From: an uncultured bacterium
GTDB lineage: Bacteria > Bacillota > Clostridia > Lachnospirales > Lachnospiraceae
Length of the DNA stretch: 64,000 bases
Reading direction: 5' to 3'
Assembly (NCBI GenBank): GCA_947063875.1
Contig: CAMSTY010000007.1
Coordinates: 20,585 to 84,584 of the forward strand
Shown here one piece after another: positions 41,324 through 51,650 of the stretch. Below the pieces are notes generated by a model, which saw nothing but the letters and a program-made list of their open reading frames with translations, was not told the DNA's origin and searched no databases. Each line of letters starts with the position of its first letter. The first letter of the stretch is position 1. A program made the translations under genes and the position numbers.

Positions 41324-43021
41324 ATGGCAACAAAAGCGTATTACCCAATCAGTGAGATTGGTAAAGGAAAAACTGGTTTTTCCAAGACAAGATCCATCAT
41401 CGAAGCTGCTTTTTACGGCAATAACGTAGTTAAGGTAAACACCCTGAAGGAGGCTTATGAACTGGCCAAGAATTCTCCGGGGACCATCGTGACCGATATG
41501 CCGGTTTACAGGGGTGAGGAGTTCGGTCTGGAGAAGGACGCTAAGGTGCTTCTGTTTAATGATGGCGCTATTACCGGACGTTATGCGACTGCCCGCCGTA
41601 TTGCAGGAGAACCCGGAGTGGACTGCAATGCTCTGGATATTGTTGCCATGGACGCTATCTATGAGTCCCGCTGGAAAACCATGTACCATGCAGAGGTGTT
41701 CGTAGGCCTGGACCCGGAGTTTATGGTGAAGGCTCACCTGCTGCTGCCGGAAGGCGAAGAGAACATCATGTACAACTGGATGCTGAACTTCCAGTATATG
41801 TCGGATGAATATGTGAAGATGTACAAGAATTCCAAGCCGGTAGGCGACGGCAAGGAAGCAGACATTTATATTTTCTCAGACCCGCAGTGGACCGGTTCTG
41901 ACCGTCCCAACGTATCCTTAGACTGCCTGTCAGACCCGCAGAAGAAGACTCTGTGCTACTTTAACACGGAGACCAACTGCGCCTGCATTCTGGGTATGAG
42001 ATATTTTGGCGAGCATAAGAAAGGCACCCTGACTATGGCATGGGCGATTGCCAACCGTAACGGTTACGCTTCCTGCCACGGCGGACAGAAGGAGTATCTG
42101 CTGGCTGACGGCAAGAAGTATGTGGCTTCTGTATATGGCCTGTCAGGTTCCGGCAAGTCCACCCTGACTCATGCAAAGCATGGCGGCAAGTATGAGATCA
42201 AGGTTCTTCACGACGATGCCTTTGTTATCAATACCGATACCTGTTCATCCATCGCCCTGGAACCCACCTATTTTGATAAGACTGCCGACTATCCCACCGG
42301 CTGTGATGACAATAAGTACCTGCTGACCGCTCAGAACTGCTCCGCTACCCTGGATGACGAGGGCAAGCTGCAGCTGGTAACAGAGGATATCCGGAATGGC
42401 AACGGACGTGCCATCAAGTCAAAACTGTGGTCTCCGAACCGGGTGGACAAGATTGATGCTCCGGTGAACGCTATCTTCTGGATTATGAAAGATCCTACCA
42501 TCCCGCCGGTAGTAAAGCTGAAAGGCGCTTCTCTGGCTTCCGTTATGGGTGCAACCCTGGCTACCAAGCGTTCTTCTGCAGAGCGTCTGGCTCCTGGCGT
42601 AGACCCCAACAAGCTGGTAGTGGTTCCCTATGCGAACCCGTTCCGCACCTATCCGCTGGCCAACGACTATGAGAAGTTCAAAAAGCTGGTTGAGGAGAAG
42701 AACGTAGACTGTTACATCGTCAATACTGGCGATTTCATGGGCAAGAAGGTAAAACCGGCCGACACTCTGGGCATTCTGGAGGCGATCGTAGAGGGCAAGG
42801 CTGAGTTCCACAAATGGGGGCCTTTCTCTGATATCGAGATCATGGATTGGGAAGGCTTTGTGCCGGATATGAATGATGCGGAGTATGTAGGCCAGCTGAA
42901 GGCCCGCATGAATGACCGTGTCAATGAGATCAAGCAGTTTGCAGTAGCCAAAGAAGGCTATGACAAGCTGCCGGATGACGCCCTGGCTGCAATCGAGAAG
43001 GTTGTAGAAGAACTGGGTTGA
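41324..43021 (+). CDS. pckA: Phosphoenolpyruvate carboxykinase (ATP)
   Basis: YGLSGSGKSTLTH, SSAERLAPG. Confidence 0.93.
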   Translation: MATKAYYPISEIGKGKTGFSKTRSIIEAAFYGNNVVKVNTLKEAYELAKNSPGTIVTDMPVYRGEEFGLEKDAKVLLFNDGAITGRYATARRIAGEPGVDCNALDIVAMDAIYESRWKTMYHAEVFVGLDPEFMVKAHLLLPEGEENIMYNWMLNFQYMSDEYVKMYKNSKPVGDGKEADIYIFSDPQWTGSDRPNVSLDCLSDPQKKTLCYFNTETNCACILGMRYFGEHKKGTLTMAWAIANRNGYASCHGGQKEYLLADGKKYVASVYGLSGSGKSTLTHAKHGGKYEIKVLHDDAFVINTDTCSSIALEPTYFDKTADYPTGCDDNKYLLTAQNCSATLDDEGKLQLVTEDIRNGNGRAIKSKLWSPNRVDKIDAPVNAIFWIMKDPTIPPVVKLKGASLASVMGATLATKRSSAERLAPGVDPNKLVVVPYANPFRTYPLANDYEKFKKLVEEKNVDCYIVNTGDFMGKKVKPADTLGILEAIVEGKAEFHKWGPFSDIEIMDWEGFVPDMNDAEYVGQLKARMNDRVNEIKQFAVAKEGYDKLPDDALAAIEKVVEELG

Positions 43022-43075
43022 CAGAGATAGAGAGAACTGTTGTGAGGATTTCAGACAACAGGTGATGAGGGCAAC

Positions 43076-43112
43076 AAGCCGGGAACGCAGAAGTTTCCGG
43101 CTTCCTCTTTTA
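43076..43112 (+). terminator. Intrinsic terminator after pckA
   Basis: AGCCGGgaac...gtttCCGGCT then TCCTCTTTT. Confidence 0.6.
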
Positions 43113-43127
43113 TGGACAGGAGAACCA

Positions 43128-43808
43128 ATGAGGAAGAAATATGTGTTGTTTGATCTGGATGGGACCTTGACAGATTCCCGGGAAGGCATTGTCAATTCCA
43201 TTGGATATATGCTTGACCATTACAAAATTGCCATAGACCGCGACCAGCTGCAGCCGTGGCTTGGGCCGCCGCTGAAGGAAAGCCTGATGAAATACTGCGG
43301 ATTTACGGAGGAGAGGGCGCTGGAAGGCGTCGGCGTATATCGGGAATATTTTGACCGGCAGGGGATATTTGAAAATCGGGTATTTCCGGGGATCGAGGAC
43401 ATGCTGAAATGCCTGAAGGAGCAGGGATATGTGCTTTTAGTGGCTACTTCCAAACCGGAGGTCGCGGCTGTGCGGGTGCTTGAACACTTTGGGTTGGCAG
43501 AATATTTTACCTATATCGGAGGCGCTACTCTGGATGACAGCCGGGTGAGAAAGGGCGACGTCATCCGCTATGTGTTAGAGACCTGTAAAGTGAGAGAAAA
43601 GGAGCAGGCTGTGATGGTGGGAGACCGGGAGCAGGATGTATACGGAGCAAGGGAGAACGGACTGGAGATAATCGGCGTACTTTACGGATACGGTTCCCGC
43701 GAAGAACTGACAGACGCGGGAGCGGATATGCTTGCCGAAACTCCGAGGGAACTGGTGCAGATTTTCAAAACGGATGGAGAATTTGCACAAAATTATGTGG
43801 GTGCATAG
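43128..43808 (+). CDS. HAD-superfamily hydrolase (phosphoglycolate phosphatase-like)
   Basis: LFDLDGTLTDSREGIVNS, MVGDREQDVYGARENG. Confidence 0.9.
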   Translation: MRKKYVLFDLDGTLTDSREGIVNSIGYMLDHYKIAIDRDQLQPWLGPPLKESLMKYCGFTEERALEGVGVYREYFDRQGIFENRVFPGIEDMLKCLKEQGYVLLVATSKPEVAAVRVLEHFGLAEYFTYIGGATLDDSRVRKGDVIRYVLETCKVREKEQAVMVGDREQDVYGARENGLEIIGVLYGYGSREELTDAGADMLAETPRELVQIFKTDGEFAQNYVGA

Positions 43809-43933
43809 AGGGCATTATTTACGAAAATAGAAAATCAGAAAAAAATCGTTAGAAATGGCAGGGGCTTTTCTGATAAAATGGAATGGGAACTTTGATGTCA
43901 GATTCATGTTTTGCAGGAAAGGAAAGGTGCCGG

Positions 43934-44449
43934 ATGTTTGAAAAAGGAGAATATATTGTATATGGAACTTCGGGTGTATGCCAGGTAGAGGATATTACTA
44001 CCATGGACATGAAAGGGGTCCCCAGAGACCGTCTGTTCTATGTCCTGAATCCTTCCAGCCAGAAAGGCGGAAAGATTTTTACACCTGTAGATAATGGGAA
44101 GACTTATATGCGCCCGGTGTTGACCCAGGAGGAGGCATCAAAACTGATCGATGAGATTCCAAAGATCGAAGAACTTTGGATCGCCAATGAAAAGCTGCGG
44201 GAAAATCAATATAAGGAATGTATGAAATCCTGTGATTGCAAAGAGTGGATCAAGATTATAAAGACATTGTATTTGAGGAAGAGGACAAGGAGCGCACAGG
44301 GGAAGAAGATTACTTCTACCGATGAAAAATATCTGCGGATGGCCGAAGACTATCTCTATTCCGAACTGGAGATCCCGCTTGGGATTCCGAAAGAGAAGAT
44401 GGAAGAATATATCGGAGAACAGGTAAGGAAATTGGAAGTAAAAGAATAA
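43934..44449 (+). CDS. CarD-family transcriptional regulator
   Basis: FEKGEYIVYGTSGVCQVEDI, VDNGKTYMRPVLTQEEA. Confidence 0.88.
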   Translation: MFEKGEYIVYGTSGVCQVEDITTMDMKGVPRDRLFYVLNPSSQKGGKIFTPVDNGKTYMRPVLTQEEASKLIDEIPKIEELWIANEKLRENQYKECMKSCDCKEWIKIIKTLYLRKRTRSAQGKKITSTDEKYLRMAEDYLYSELEIPLGIPKEKMEEYIGEQVRKLEVKE

Positions 44450-44455
44450 ATCAGG

Positions 44456-44500
44456 AGATCCTGGCTGCTTTTATGGAAAATGGGCAGCCAGGATTTTTGA
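44456..44500. terminator. Terminator between the carD-like gene and pyrI
   Basis: ATCCTGGCTGC / GCAGCCAGGAT plus TTTTTG. Confidence 0.75.
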
Positions 44501-44505
44501 TAAGG

Positions 44506-44931
44506 TTATTTTCCGTATTTCTCTTCGCAATACATACACCGGTAGGTTTCGGTCCGTTCGTCAGCCAGATAGAATACATGGGGAAGTTCCTGCTCAATGG
44601 AGGTGATGCAGCGGGGATTTTTGCATTTTATTACGTTAGTGATCTTTTTGGGCAGTTTTAAGGTTTTCTTTTCCACAATCTTATTGTCCTGGATAATGTT
44701 GACAGTGATGTTGTGGTCGATATATCCCAGCATCTGCAAATCCAGCTTGTCCAGTCCGCCTTCGATTTTGATGATATCCTTGCGCCCCATTTTGCTGCTG
44801 CGGGCGTTTTTGATGATAGCTACCTGACATTCCAGTTTGTCCAATCCCAGATGATAATAGATATCCAGGCTCTTGCCGGCTTCAATGTGGTCCAGTACGA
44901 TTCCTTCGTTCAATCCGCTGATATTCAACAT
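44506..44931 (-). CDS. pyrI: Aspartate carbamoyltransferase regulatory subunit
   Basis: [19 protein letters not shown], four-Cys zinc site CKNPRC...CMYC. Confidence 0.94.
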   Translation of the reverse strand: MLNISGLNEGIVLDHIEAGKSLDIYYHLGLDKLECQVAIIKNARSSKMGRKDIIKIEGGLDKLDLQMLGYIDHNITVNIIQDNKIVEKKTLKLPKKITNVIKCKNPRCITSIEQELPHVFYLADERTETYRCMYCEEKYGK

Positions 44932-45848
44932 GGTTTTTCCACCTCCAGTAATGTCATGATCAGTGCCATCCGCACATATACGCCATATTGTACCTGTTTA
45001 AAGTAGGCGGCTCTGGGATCGGAGTCCACCTCAGTGGAGATCTCATTCACCCGGGGAAGCGGATGCAGTACGTACATATTTTCCCTGGCAAGTTTCATTT
45101 TCTTTTTATCCAGGATATAGCAGTCTTTCAGACGGATATAATCCTCTTCGTTGAAGAAACGTTCTTTCTGTACGCGGGTCATGTATAAAATATCCAGTTC
45201 CGGCATCGCTTCATCCAGATTGTTGACTTCCTTGAATTCAACCTTGTTGGCCTTTAACACATCTTCCCGGATATAGCTGGGAATCCGCAACTCATCGGGG
45301 GCAATCAGTACGAAACGGATATCCGGGTAACGGACCATGGCGTTGATGAGAGAATGGACCGTGCGTCCGAATTTCAGGTCTCCGCACAGGCCGATGGTCA
45401 TATTGTTCAGCTTTCCGTTCAGAGAGCGGATCGTCATCAGGTCAGTCAGAGTCTGGGTCGGGTGCTGGTGGCCGCCGTCACCGGCATTGATCACCGGAAT
45501 GGAGGAAGCCTGGGAAGCTACCAGGGCAGAACCTTCTTTGGGATGGCGCATGGCAGCGATATCCGCATAGCAGGAGATGGTCCGGATGGTATCAGAAACG
45601 CTCTCTCCCTTTGCGGCAGAACTGGAATCTGCCGAAGAAAAACCAAGTACACTGCCACCTAAGCTTAACATTGCAGATTCAAAGCTCAGCCGGGTACGGG
45701 TACTTGGTTCATAAAATAATGTGGCCAATTTTTTGCCGTCACATACATGGGCGTATTTGGGAAGATTATGCTCGATATCAGATGCAAGGGACAGCAGCCG
45801 GTCGATTTCTTCCACGGAAAAATCCAACGGGTTTAACATATGTCTCAT
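44925..45848 (-). CDS. pyrB: Aspartate carbamoyltransferase catalytic subunit
   Basis: [33 protein letters not shown]. Confidence 0.97.
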   Translation of the reverse strand: MRHMLNPLDFSVEEIDRLLSLASDIEHNLPKYAHVCDGKKLATLFYEPSTRTRLSFESAMLSLGGSVLGFSSADSSSAAKGESVSDTIRTISCYADIAAMRHPKEGSALVASQASSIPVINAGDGGHQHPTQTLTDLMTIRSLNGKLNNMTIGLCGDLKFGRTVHSLINAMVRYPDIRFVLIAPDELRIPSYIREDVLKANKVEFKEVNNLDEAMPELDILYMTRVQKERFFNEEDYIRLKDCYILDKKKMKLARENMYVLHPLPRVNEISTEVDSDPRAAYFKQVQYGVYVRMALIMTLLEVEKPC

Positions 45849-46028
45849 AGCGAATCTCCTTTGGGTGCGCTTGTTATTATGTTCGAGGGTTATTATAGCG
45901 GATTTTACCGGTAATTTCCAGTGTTTTTTGTGGAAATGTAAAAAAAATACAGGAAATGCAAATTCATGCTGAGGGACGTGCAGCCTGTAATGAATATTTA
46001 AGAAAATAAAACTTTATCTGGCAGGAAA

Positions 46029-46898
46029 ATGGTGTATAATGAACAGGTGAGAATGGAGAGGAAAGAGAGTGCCATGCAGCTTCAGAAGGAGTGCCTGAAA
46101 GAGGACGCCGTTTTGGAAAAAAACGAAGGGTTACAGACAGCCAAAGACCGTATCCCAATTATCCGGGTGAAGAATTTATATAAGATATATAAAGTGGGAA
46201 AAAATAAGGTCTACGCATTGAATGGTGTGGATTTTACCATGTATAAGGGTGAATTCTGTGCGATTGTGGGCCCATCCGGCTCAGGGAAGTCCACCCTTCT
46301 TAATATGCTGGCAGGTCTGGAGAAACCCTCCAAGGGGGAGATTATCATCGCCGGAAAGCATATGGAGAAGATGAATGAGAACCAGCTGGTGGGATTTAGG
46401 CGGGAGAATGTCGGCTTTATCTTTCAGTCTTATAATCTGCTTCAGACCTTAAACGCGGTTGAAAACGTGGCATTGCCCCTGTCTTTTCGGGGAGTGCCCA
46501 AAAAAATACGCAATGAGAAGGCGAAGAAGTATCTAAAGCTGGTAGGACTGGAGAAACAGATGAAACACATGGCGAATGAGATGTCCGGCGGACAGCAGCA
46601 GCGGGTGGGGATTGCCCGCGCGTTGGTGGTGAAGCCGAAGATTATTTTTGCGGATGAGCCTACGGGGAATCTGGATTCAAAGACCACTATGGAGGTGCTG
46701 GCATTGATGCGCCGGATTGTACGGGAGCAGAACCAGACTCTGGTGATGGTTACTCATGACAATCACCTGGCCACCTATGCGGACCGGCAGTTCCACATTG
46801 TAGACGGCAGGATTTTCAAGATAGAAGAGCAGCATTATCGGGAGGAAAGTCAGGAAGAGATCGGCCAAAAAGGCGAAGACGTGACAGAAGGCCGATGA
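46029..46898 (+). CDS. ABC transporter ATP-binding protein (MacB/LolD type); start uncertain
   Basis: VGPSGSGKSTLLNMLAGLEKP, MSGGQQQRVGIARAL, ADEPTGNLDS. Confidence 0.94.
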   Translation: MVYNEQVRMERKESAMQLQKECLKEDAVLEKNEGLQTAKDRIPIIRVKNLYKIYKVGKNKVYALNGVDFTMYKGEFCAIVGPSGSGKSTLLNMLAGLEKPSKGEIIIAGKHMEKMNENQLVGFRRENVGFIFQSYNLLQTLNAVENVALPLSFRGVPKKIRNEKAKKYLKLVGLEKQMKHMANEMSGGQQQRVGIARALVVKPKIIFADEPTGNLDSKTTMEVLALMRRIVREQNQTLVMVTHDNHLATYADRQFHIVDGRIFKIEEQHYREESQEEIGQKGEDVTEGR

Positions 46899-48772
46899 AA
46901 AAGGAGCAACGGGACATGACAGAGAGAGCATTAAAAAAAGGACAAGCCTGGAGACGCTGGCTTACTTTGTGCCTTGCGGTTCTTATGGGAATCGGGGCGA
47001 CACCAATGGCAGGGGCTTTGCAGGCTTACGCATATAACGAATGGATTACGACGACTAAGGTACCCGTGGGAAAGACCGGAAAACAGATGACGATCTCATT
47101 CCGGCTGAATAATAAATATGGGGAAGACGCGGAATTTGCCGTACGGTTCAGTGACGACGGGGTGGATATCGGGGACGAGGATGAGGACGACCTGAAATAC
47201 GGATATACGTTTCCGTTTGAGGTGACGGGTTCTACCTTTGAAAACTGGAAGTCTGTAGGGAAGATCAAAGCCGGAGACGATAAGACGGTCTCCATATCCG
47301 GCCGGGTCAGACGGGACCTGCAGGACGGATATTATACGGTTCCGATCGAGATTGGGGTCAAGGACGATTACGGCCAGTGGGGCCAGTGCGCGTATGAAGA
47401 TGTCCGGGTATGGATCTCCCGTTCCTCCGGAAGCGACGATGATGACGAGGATTCGATCAAAACTTATGACTTTGTTTTGGGAGAGGGGCAGAGTACGCCG
47501 GACGGCACTTATCCGAATGTGATGGATTTTGCTGTCAATCTGCGGAATAACAGTCCGGCGAATGTATACAATGTAAAGGCAAGCATCACATTGGACGCGG
47601 ATACGGAGAAGTTTCCTTTTGAGATCAATGATGTCAATTATGACAGGATGTTTGAGAAGATCGCTGTGGATGAGACTGTGCAGCTGGGGTACAGTTTTGC
47701 TATAAGGGAGGATGCTTACAGCGGCTATTATCCGATTGCCATGAAGATTTTTTATTCAGACAGTTCCACAGGGGAGGAGCTAAAGACTTTTGAGACCTCC
47801 TTCTATGTACGGATTCACAACAAGGATAAAGAGGACGAATACGGGGAGTTCAACGAACACGACCGTACCAGGGCCAGGATTATTGTGGACAGCTTTACCA
47901 CGGACCCGGCGACAATTATCGCGGGAGAAGAATTTGATCTGGTGATTCAGATCAAAAACGCTTCCACCAATATTGCGGCCTCCAATCTTCTGTTTTCCAT
48001 AGAATCGGAGAAAGTATCCGACAGCGCGGTGTTTACCACCGAATCGGGTTCCTCTTCCGTGGCGTTGAATTCGCTGCCACCGGGAGGCGTGACGCAGCTG
48101 CGCTACCGGCTGAGTTCCAAACCGGGTGTGGATCAGCGGTCTTACGGATTGACCATTAAGGCGAAGTTTGACAGTCCGGAATATAAAAATGCGGAAGAAA
48201 GCCTGGCTGTGGATATTCCGATCAAGCAGATTGCGAGGCTGAGCACGGGGACGTTTGAGGTGATGCCGGATATGATTACGGTGGGCAGTGAATCGAACGT
48301 GATGTTTGGGATCAATAACACTGGTAAGATCATGCTTTACAATGTAACCGTGGCCTTTGAGGCGGATTCCATTCAGCCGACGGACAGCTATGTGGGGAAT
48401 ATCAAGCCTGGGGAGACCGGGAATGTAGACTGTATGGTAGCCGGAGTGTCTCCGACCATGGATGACGGAAAAGTAAAGGTAATCATTTCTTATGAGGATG
48501 AGAACAGCGTTGTGTTTACGGAAGAAAAAGAAATGACTCTGTTTGTGACAGAAGATATGTCGGAGATGGAGGATATGGAAGCCTGGAATCCTGAAGATGA
48601 GATGCCGGAGGAAGGCGGCCGTCTGTCCGGATTCCTGGCACAGCATCAGCAGCAGCTTCTCCCGGCAGCGCTTTTGGTGATTGCGGCTCTGGCTGCAGTG
48701 ATTGTGGTGATGGCGGTGAAACACCGCAGAGAGAAGGCGGCGCAGGAGACGGATGAGGATGAGGAAGAATGA
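46895..48772 (+). CDS. Exported COG1361-like (S-layer/CARDB-type) protein with C-terminal TM
   Basis: Signal peptide, repeated Ig-like NEW3/CARDB-type segments, C-terminal TM; overlaps both ABC genes. Confidence 0.75.
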   Translation: MKKEQRDMTERALKKGQAWRRWLTLCLAVLMGIGATPMAGALQAYAYNEWITTTKVPVGKTGKQMTISFRLNNKYGEDAEFAVRFSDDGVDIGDEDEDDLKYGYTFPFEVTGSTFENWKSVGKIKAGDDKTVSISGRVRRDLQDGYYTVPIEIGVKDDYGQWGQCAYEDVRVWISRSSGSDDDDEDSIKTYDFVLGEGQSTPDGTYPNVMDFAVNLRNNSPANVYNVKASITLDADTEKFPFEINDVNYDRMFEKIAVDETVQLGYSFAIREDAYSGYYPIAMKIFYSDSSTGEELKTFETSFYVRIHNKDKEDEYGEFNEHDRTRARIIVDSFTTDPATIIAGEEFDLVIQIKNASTNIAASNLLFSIESEKVSDSAVFTTESGSSSVALNSLPPGGVTQLRYRLSSKPGVDQRSYGLTIKAKFDSPEYKNAEESLAVDIPIKQIARLSTGTFEVMPDMITVGSESNVMFGINNTGKIMLYNVTVAFEADSIQPTDSYVGNIKPGETGNVDCMVAGVSPTMDDGKVKVIISYEDENSVVFTEEKEMTLFVTEDMSEMEDMEAWNPEDEMPEEGGRLSGFLAQHQQQLLPAALLVIAALAAVIVVMAVKHRREKAAQETDEDEEE

Positions 48773-50106
48773 AGTTTGCTGATCTGCTTACCATGAGCAT
48801 GAACAATTTGAGAAGAAGAAAGCTGAGGACCGCTCTGACGGTCCTTGGTGTCATTATCGGAACGGCCTCCATAGTGGTGATGATGTCTCTGGGAATCGGG
48901 CTGCGGGAGTTGAATCAGGAGTTGATTGAGTCCTTCGGCAGTCTGACAGCGATTGAGGTGCGGGGAGATTATTACTATGGATACGGAGAGGATAACACAG
49001 AGCCGAATTATCTGACGGATGAAAGGATTCGCCAGATGGAACGGATGGAGCATGTGGAAAGCGTGTATCCTTTGCTGGAGGCGGATGTTGTATTTATCCA
49101 GGGCAAATACTCTGCCAACACTACCTTGATTGGCGCGCCGAGAGAGTATCTGAAAGATATTCCCTTAGGAGAAGGAGAATTGCCCGAACCAGGAGAGAAA
49201 AATCTAAAGCTGATTTACGGGAATTCGATTATTCAATGGTTCAGCAACGGCAGAGGAGGCGGTTATTGGGAGACGGGAGAGATGCCGGATGTGGATTTCA
49301 TGGGCCGCCCCATGTTTGTAATCTTTGATATGGACAGCTATTATCAGTCGATGGGAGACAGCAGCGAGAAAGCGCCGAAGAAATATCTGATTGAGACGGC
49401 GGGAGTGGTAGAGGGAGATCCGAGAGAAGGCGGCAATTACTCTTATTCGGTATATGCGGAACTGGATGCGCTTAAGGAGCAGCTGAGGAGGATTTTCCGC
49501 AAACGGCCGATCCCGGGACAGCCGACTAACAAGAAAGGAAAGGCCTACCCCTATTTTATCTACAGTTCCTGTGTGGTAAACGTGGAAAAGATGGAGCAGG
49601 TATCCGGAGTGCAGGAGCAGCTTTCCGACATGGGGTTTCGGGTTCACAGCAGTTCGGACTGGATGGAACAGACGAAGCAGCAGTCGATGATGATCCAGGC
49701 TGTCCTGGGAGGGATCGGAGGCATTTCCCTGTTTGTGGCGGCGATCGGGATTGCCAATACCATGATGATGTCAATCTACGAGAGGACAAAAGAAATCGGT
49801 GTGATCAAGGTATTAGGCTGCGACATGAGATCGATCCGCAATATGTTTCTGATTGAGTCCGGCTGTATCGGACTTTTGGGAGGCCTGGCGGGAATCGCCT
49901 TCAGCTATGGGGTTTCCTATGCCATGAACCGCTTTCAGTCGATCGGAGAGATGATGGTTGGACAGGCGGGAGATATCTCGAGGATTCCCGGATGGCTTTC
50001 CCTGGCAGCGGTGGGATTTGCGATTCTGGTAGGGATGGTGGCAGGGTTCTTTCCGGCTATGCGGGCCATGAAACTGAGTCCTCTGGCGGCAATCCGAAAT
50101 GAATAG
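48769..50106 (+). CDS. ABC transporter permease (FtsX/MacB family)
   Basis: MSMNNLRRRKLRTALTVLGVIIGTASIVVMMSLG, ERTKEIGVIKVLGC. Confidence 0.94.
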   Translation: MKFADLLTMSMNNLRRRKLRTALTVLGVIIGTASIVVMMSLGIGLRELNQELIESFGSLTAIEVRGDYYYGYGEDNTEPNYLTDERIRQMERMEHVESVYPLLEADVVFIQGKYSANTTLIGAPREYLKDIPLGEGELPEPGEKNLKLIYGNSIIQWFSNGRGGGYWETGEMPDVDFMGRPMFVIFDMDSYYQSMGDSSEKAPKKYLIETAGVVEGDPREGGNYSYSVYAELDALKEQLRRIFRKRPIPGQPTNKKGKAYPYFIYSSCVVNVEKMEQVSGVQEQLSDMGFRVHSSSDWMEQTKQQSMMIQAVLGGIGGISLFVAAIGIANTMMMSIYERTKEIGVIKVLGCDMRSIRNMFLIESGCIGLLGGLAGIAFSYGVSYAMNRFQSIGEMMVGQAGDISRIPGWLSLAAVGFAILVGMVAGFFPAMRAMKLSPLAAIRNE

Positions 50107-50164
50107 GGGCGTAAAGGCGATTTTGCTTTTCCAATATAAAAATATAATTAAGGAGGGGTTACAG

Positions 50165-51571
50165 ATGTACAGAGAAGAAATTGAGGCGTACATGAAAGCG
50201 CACACACAGGAGATGGTCGAGGATATCTGCGAACTTTGCCGGATTAACAGTGAGAAGATGCCGGCGGAAGAGGATATGCCTTTTGGCCCGGGCGCCGCGG
50301 AATGCCTGGATGCGGCACTGGATATGGCAGAAGGCTACGGTTTTGAGGTGCAGGACTATGACGGCTATGTTGGCTGCGCGGATTTTGACAGTACGCTTCC
50401 TAAGCAGTTGGATATCCTGGCCCACCTGGATGTGGTGCCCGCCGGAGAGGGATGGCAGGAGACGGAGCCGTTTCAACCGCTGCTGAAGGATGGGGCCCTT
50501 TACGGGCGCGGGACGGCGGATGACAAGGGGCCGGCAGTGGCGGCGCTTTATGCTATGCGTGCGGTGAAAGAACTGGGGATTCCTTTGAAGAAAAACGTGC
50601 GTCTGATTATGGGAACCGATGAAGAGTGCGGAAGTTCGGATATCAGACATTACTATGCCGTCGAGAAAGAGGCGCCGATGACCTTTTCCCCGGATGGGCA
50701 ATATCCGGTAGTCAATGTCGAAAAGGGGCGGCTGGAGGGCCATTTTACCGCACGGTTTGAGGCTTCCCAGGCATTGCCGAAACTGGTGAGGCTGGAGGCG
50801 GGAACCAAGGTGAATGTGGTTCCGGGAAAGGCAAAGGCAGTGGTGGAAGGGGTAGGTTTTTCCCTTTTGGAGAAGACAGCTGCCACGGTTAAAGAGGAAA
50901 CCGGAATTGAATTTGAACTTGTTTCAAAAGAAAGCATCTGTGAGATTACTGCTGTGGGAGCCGGGGCGCATGCCGCCAGGCCGCAGGAAGGAAATAATGC
51001 CATCACAGGTTTGCTGACGCTTTTATGCCGGCTGCCGCTTGCTGCCTGCCCGCAGTTGGAATGCCTGAAAAAGGTGGCGGACCTGATGCCGCATGGAGAT
51101 GTGAATGGAAAGGCTTTGGGGGTGGCGATGGAGGATGAGGTCTCGGGATTGCTGACGCTGGCATTTTCCATGCTGACTGTGGATGAGTCCGGCTTGGACG
51201 GACAGTTTGACAGCCGGGTGCCGGTCTGCGGCAATGAAGAGAACATGCTTAAGGTGGTCAGGGAGAAGATGGCGGCCAAAGGCCTGACCCTGCATAATGA
51301 TTCGATGATTCCGCCGCATATGGTAGACGGGGATTCTCTGTTTGTGAAGACATTATTGAGAGTCTATGAGGATTATACCGGAAGAGAGGGGAAATGCCTT
51401 GCCATCGGCGGAGGGACCTATGTGCATAACCTGAAAAACGGGGTCGCCTTCGGCGCCTCCATGCCGGATACCGATAACCGGATGCACGGTGCGGATGAGT
51501 TTGCCATAGTGGAAGAACTTGTGACAAGTGCAAAGATGTTTGCGCAGGTGATTGTGGATTTGTGTAGTTAA
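50165..51571 (+). CDS. pepV: Dipeptidase PepV, M20 family
   Basis: ILAHLDVVPAGEGW, GRGTADDKGPAVAALYAM, GTDEECGSSD. Confidence 0.92.
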   Translation: MYREEIEAYMKAHTQEMVEDICELCRINSEKMPAEEDMPFGPGAAECLDAALDMAEGYGFEVQDYDGYVGCADFDSTLPKQLDILAHLDVVPAGEGWQETEPFQPLLKDGALYGRGTADDKGPAVAALYAMRAVKELGIPLKKNVRLIMGTDEECGSSDIRHYYAVEKEAPMTFSPDGQYPVVNVEKGRLEGHFTARFEASQALPKLVRLEAGTKVNVVPGKAKAVVEGVGFSLLEKTAATVKEETGIEFELVSKESICEITAVGAGAHAARPQEGNNAITGLLTLLCRLPLAACPQLECLKKVADLMPHGDVNGKALGVAMEDEVSGLLTLAFSMLTVDESGLDGQFDSRVPVCGNEENMLKVVREKMAAKGLTLHNDSMIPPHMVDGDSLFVKTLLRVYEDYTGREGKCLAIGGGTYVHNLKNGVAFGASMPDTDNRMHGADEFAIVEELVTSAKMFAQVIVDLCS

Positions 51572-51590
51572 GATAAGAAATTAAGATAAG

Positions 51591-51632
51591 AAATCCGGTC
51601 AGATACAAAAGGTGTCTGACCGGATTTTTTGA
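51591..51632. terminator. Bidirectional terminator between pepV and the NSS transporter
   Basis: AATCCGGTCAGA / TCTGACCGGATTTTTTG. Confidence 0.8.
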
Positions 51633-51650
51633 TAAGGCTTTAACGATGTT

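Noticed and set aside
51568-51593. Tandem 13-mer TTAAGATAAGAAA x2 before the pepV terminator
   Set aside because: Two short AT-rich copies are compatible with simple slippage; no functional inference supported.
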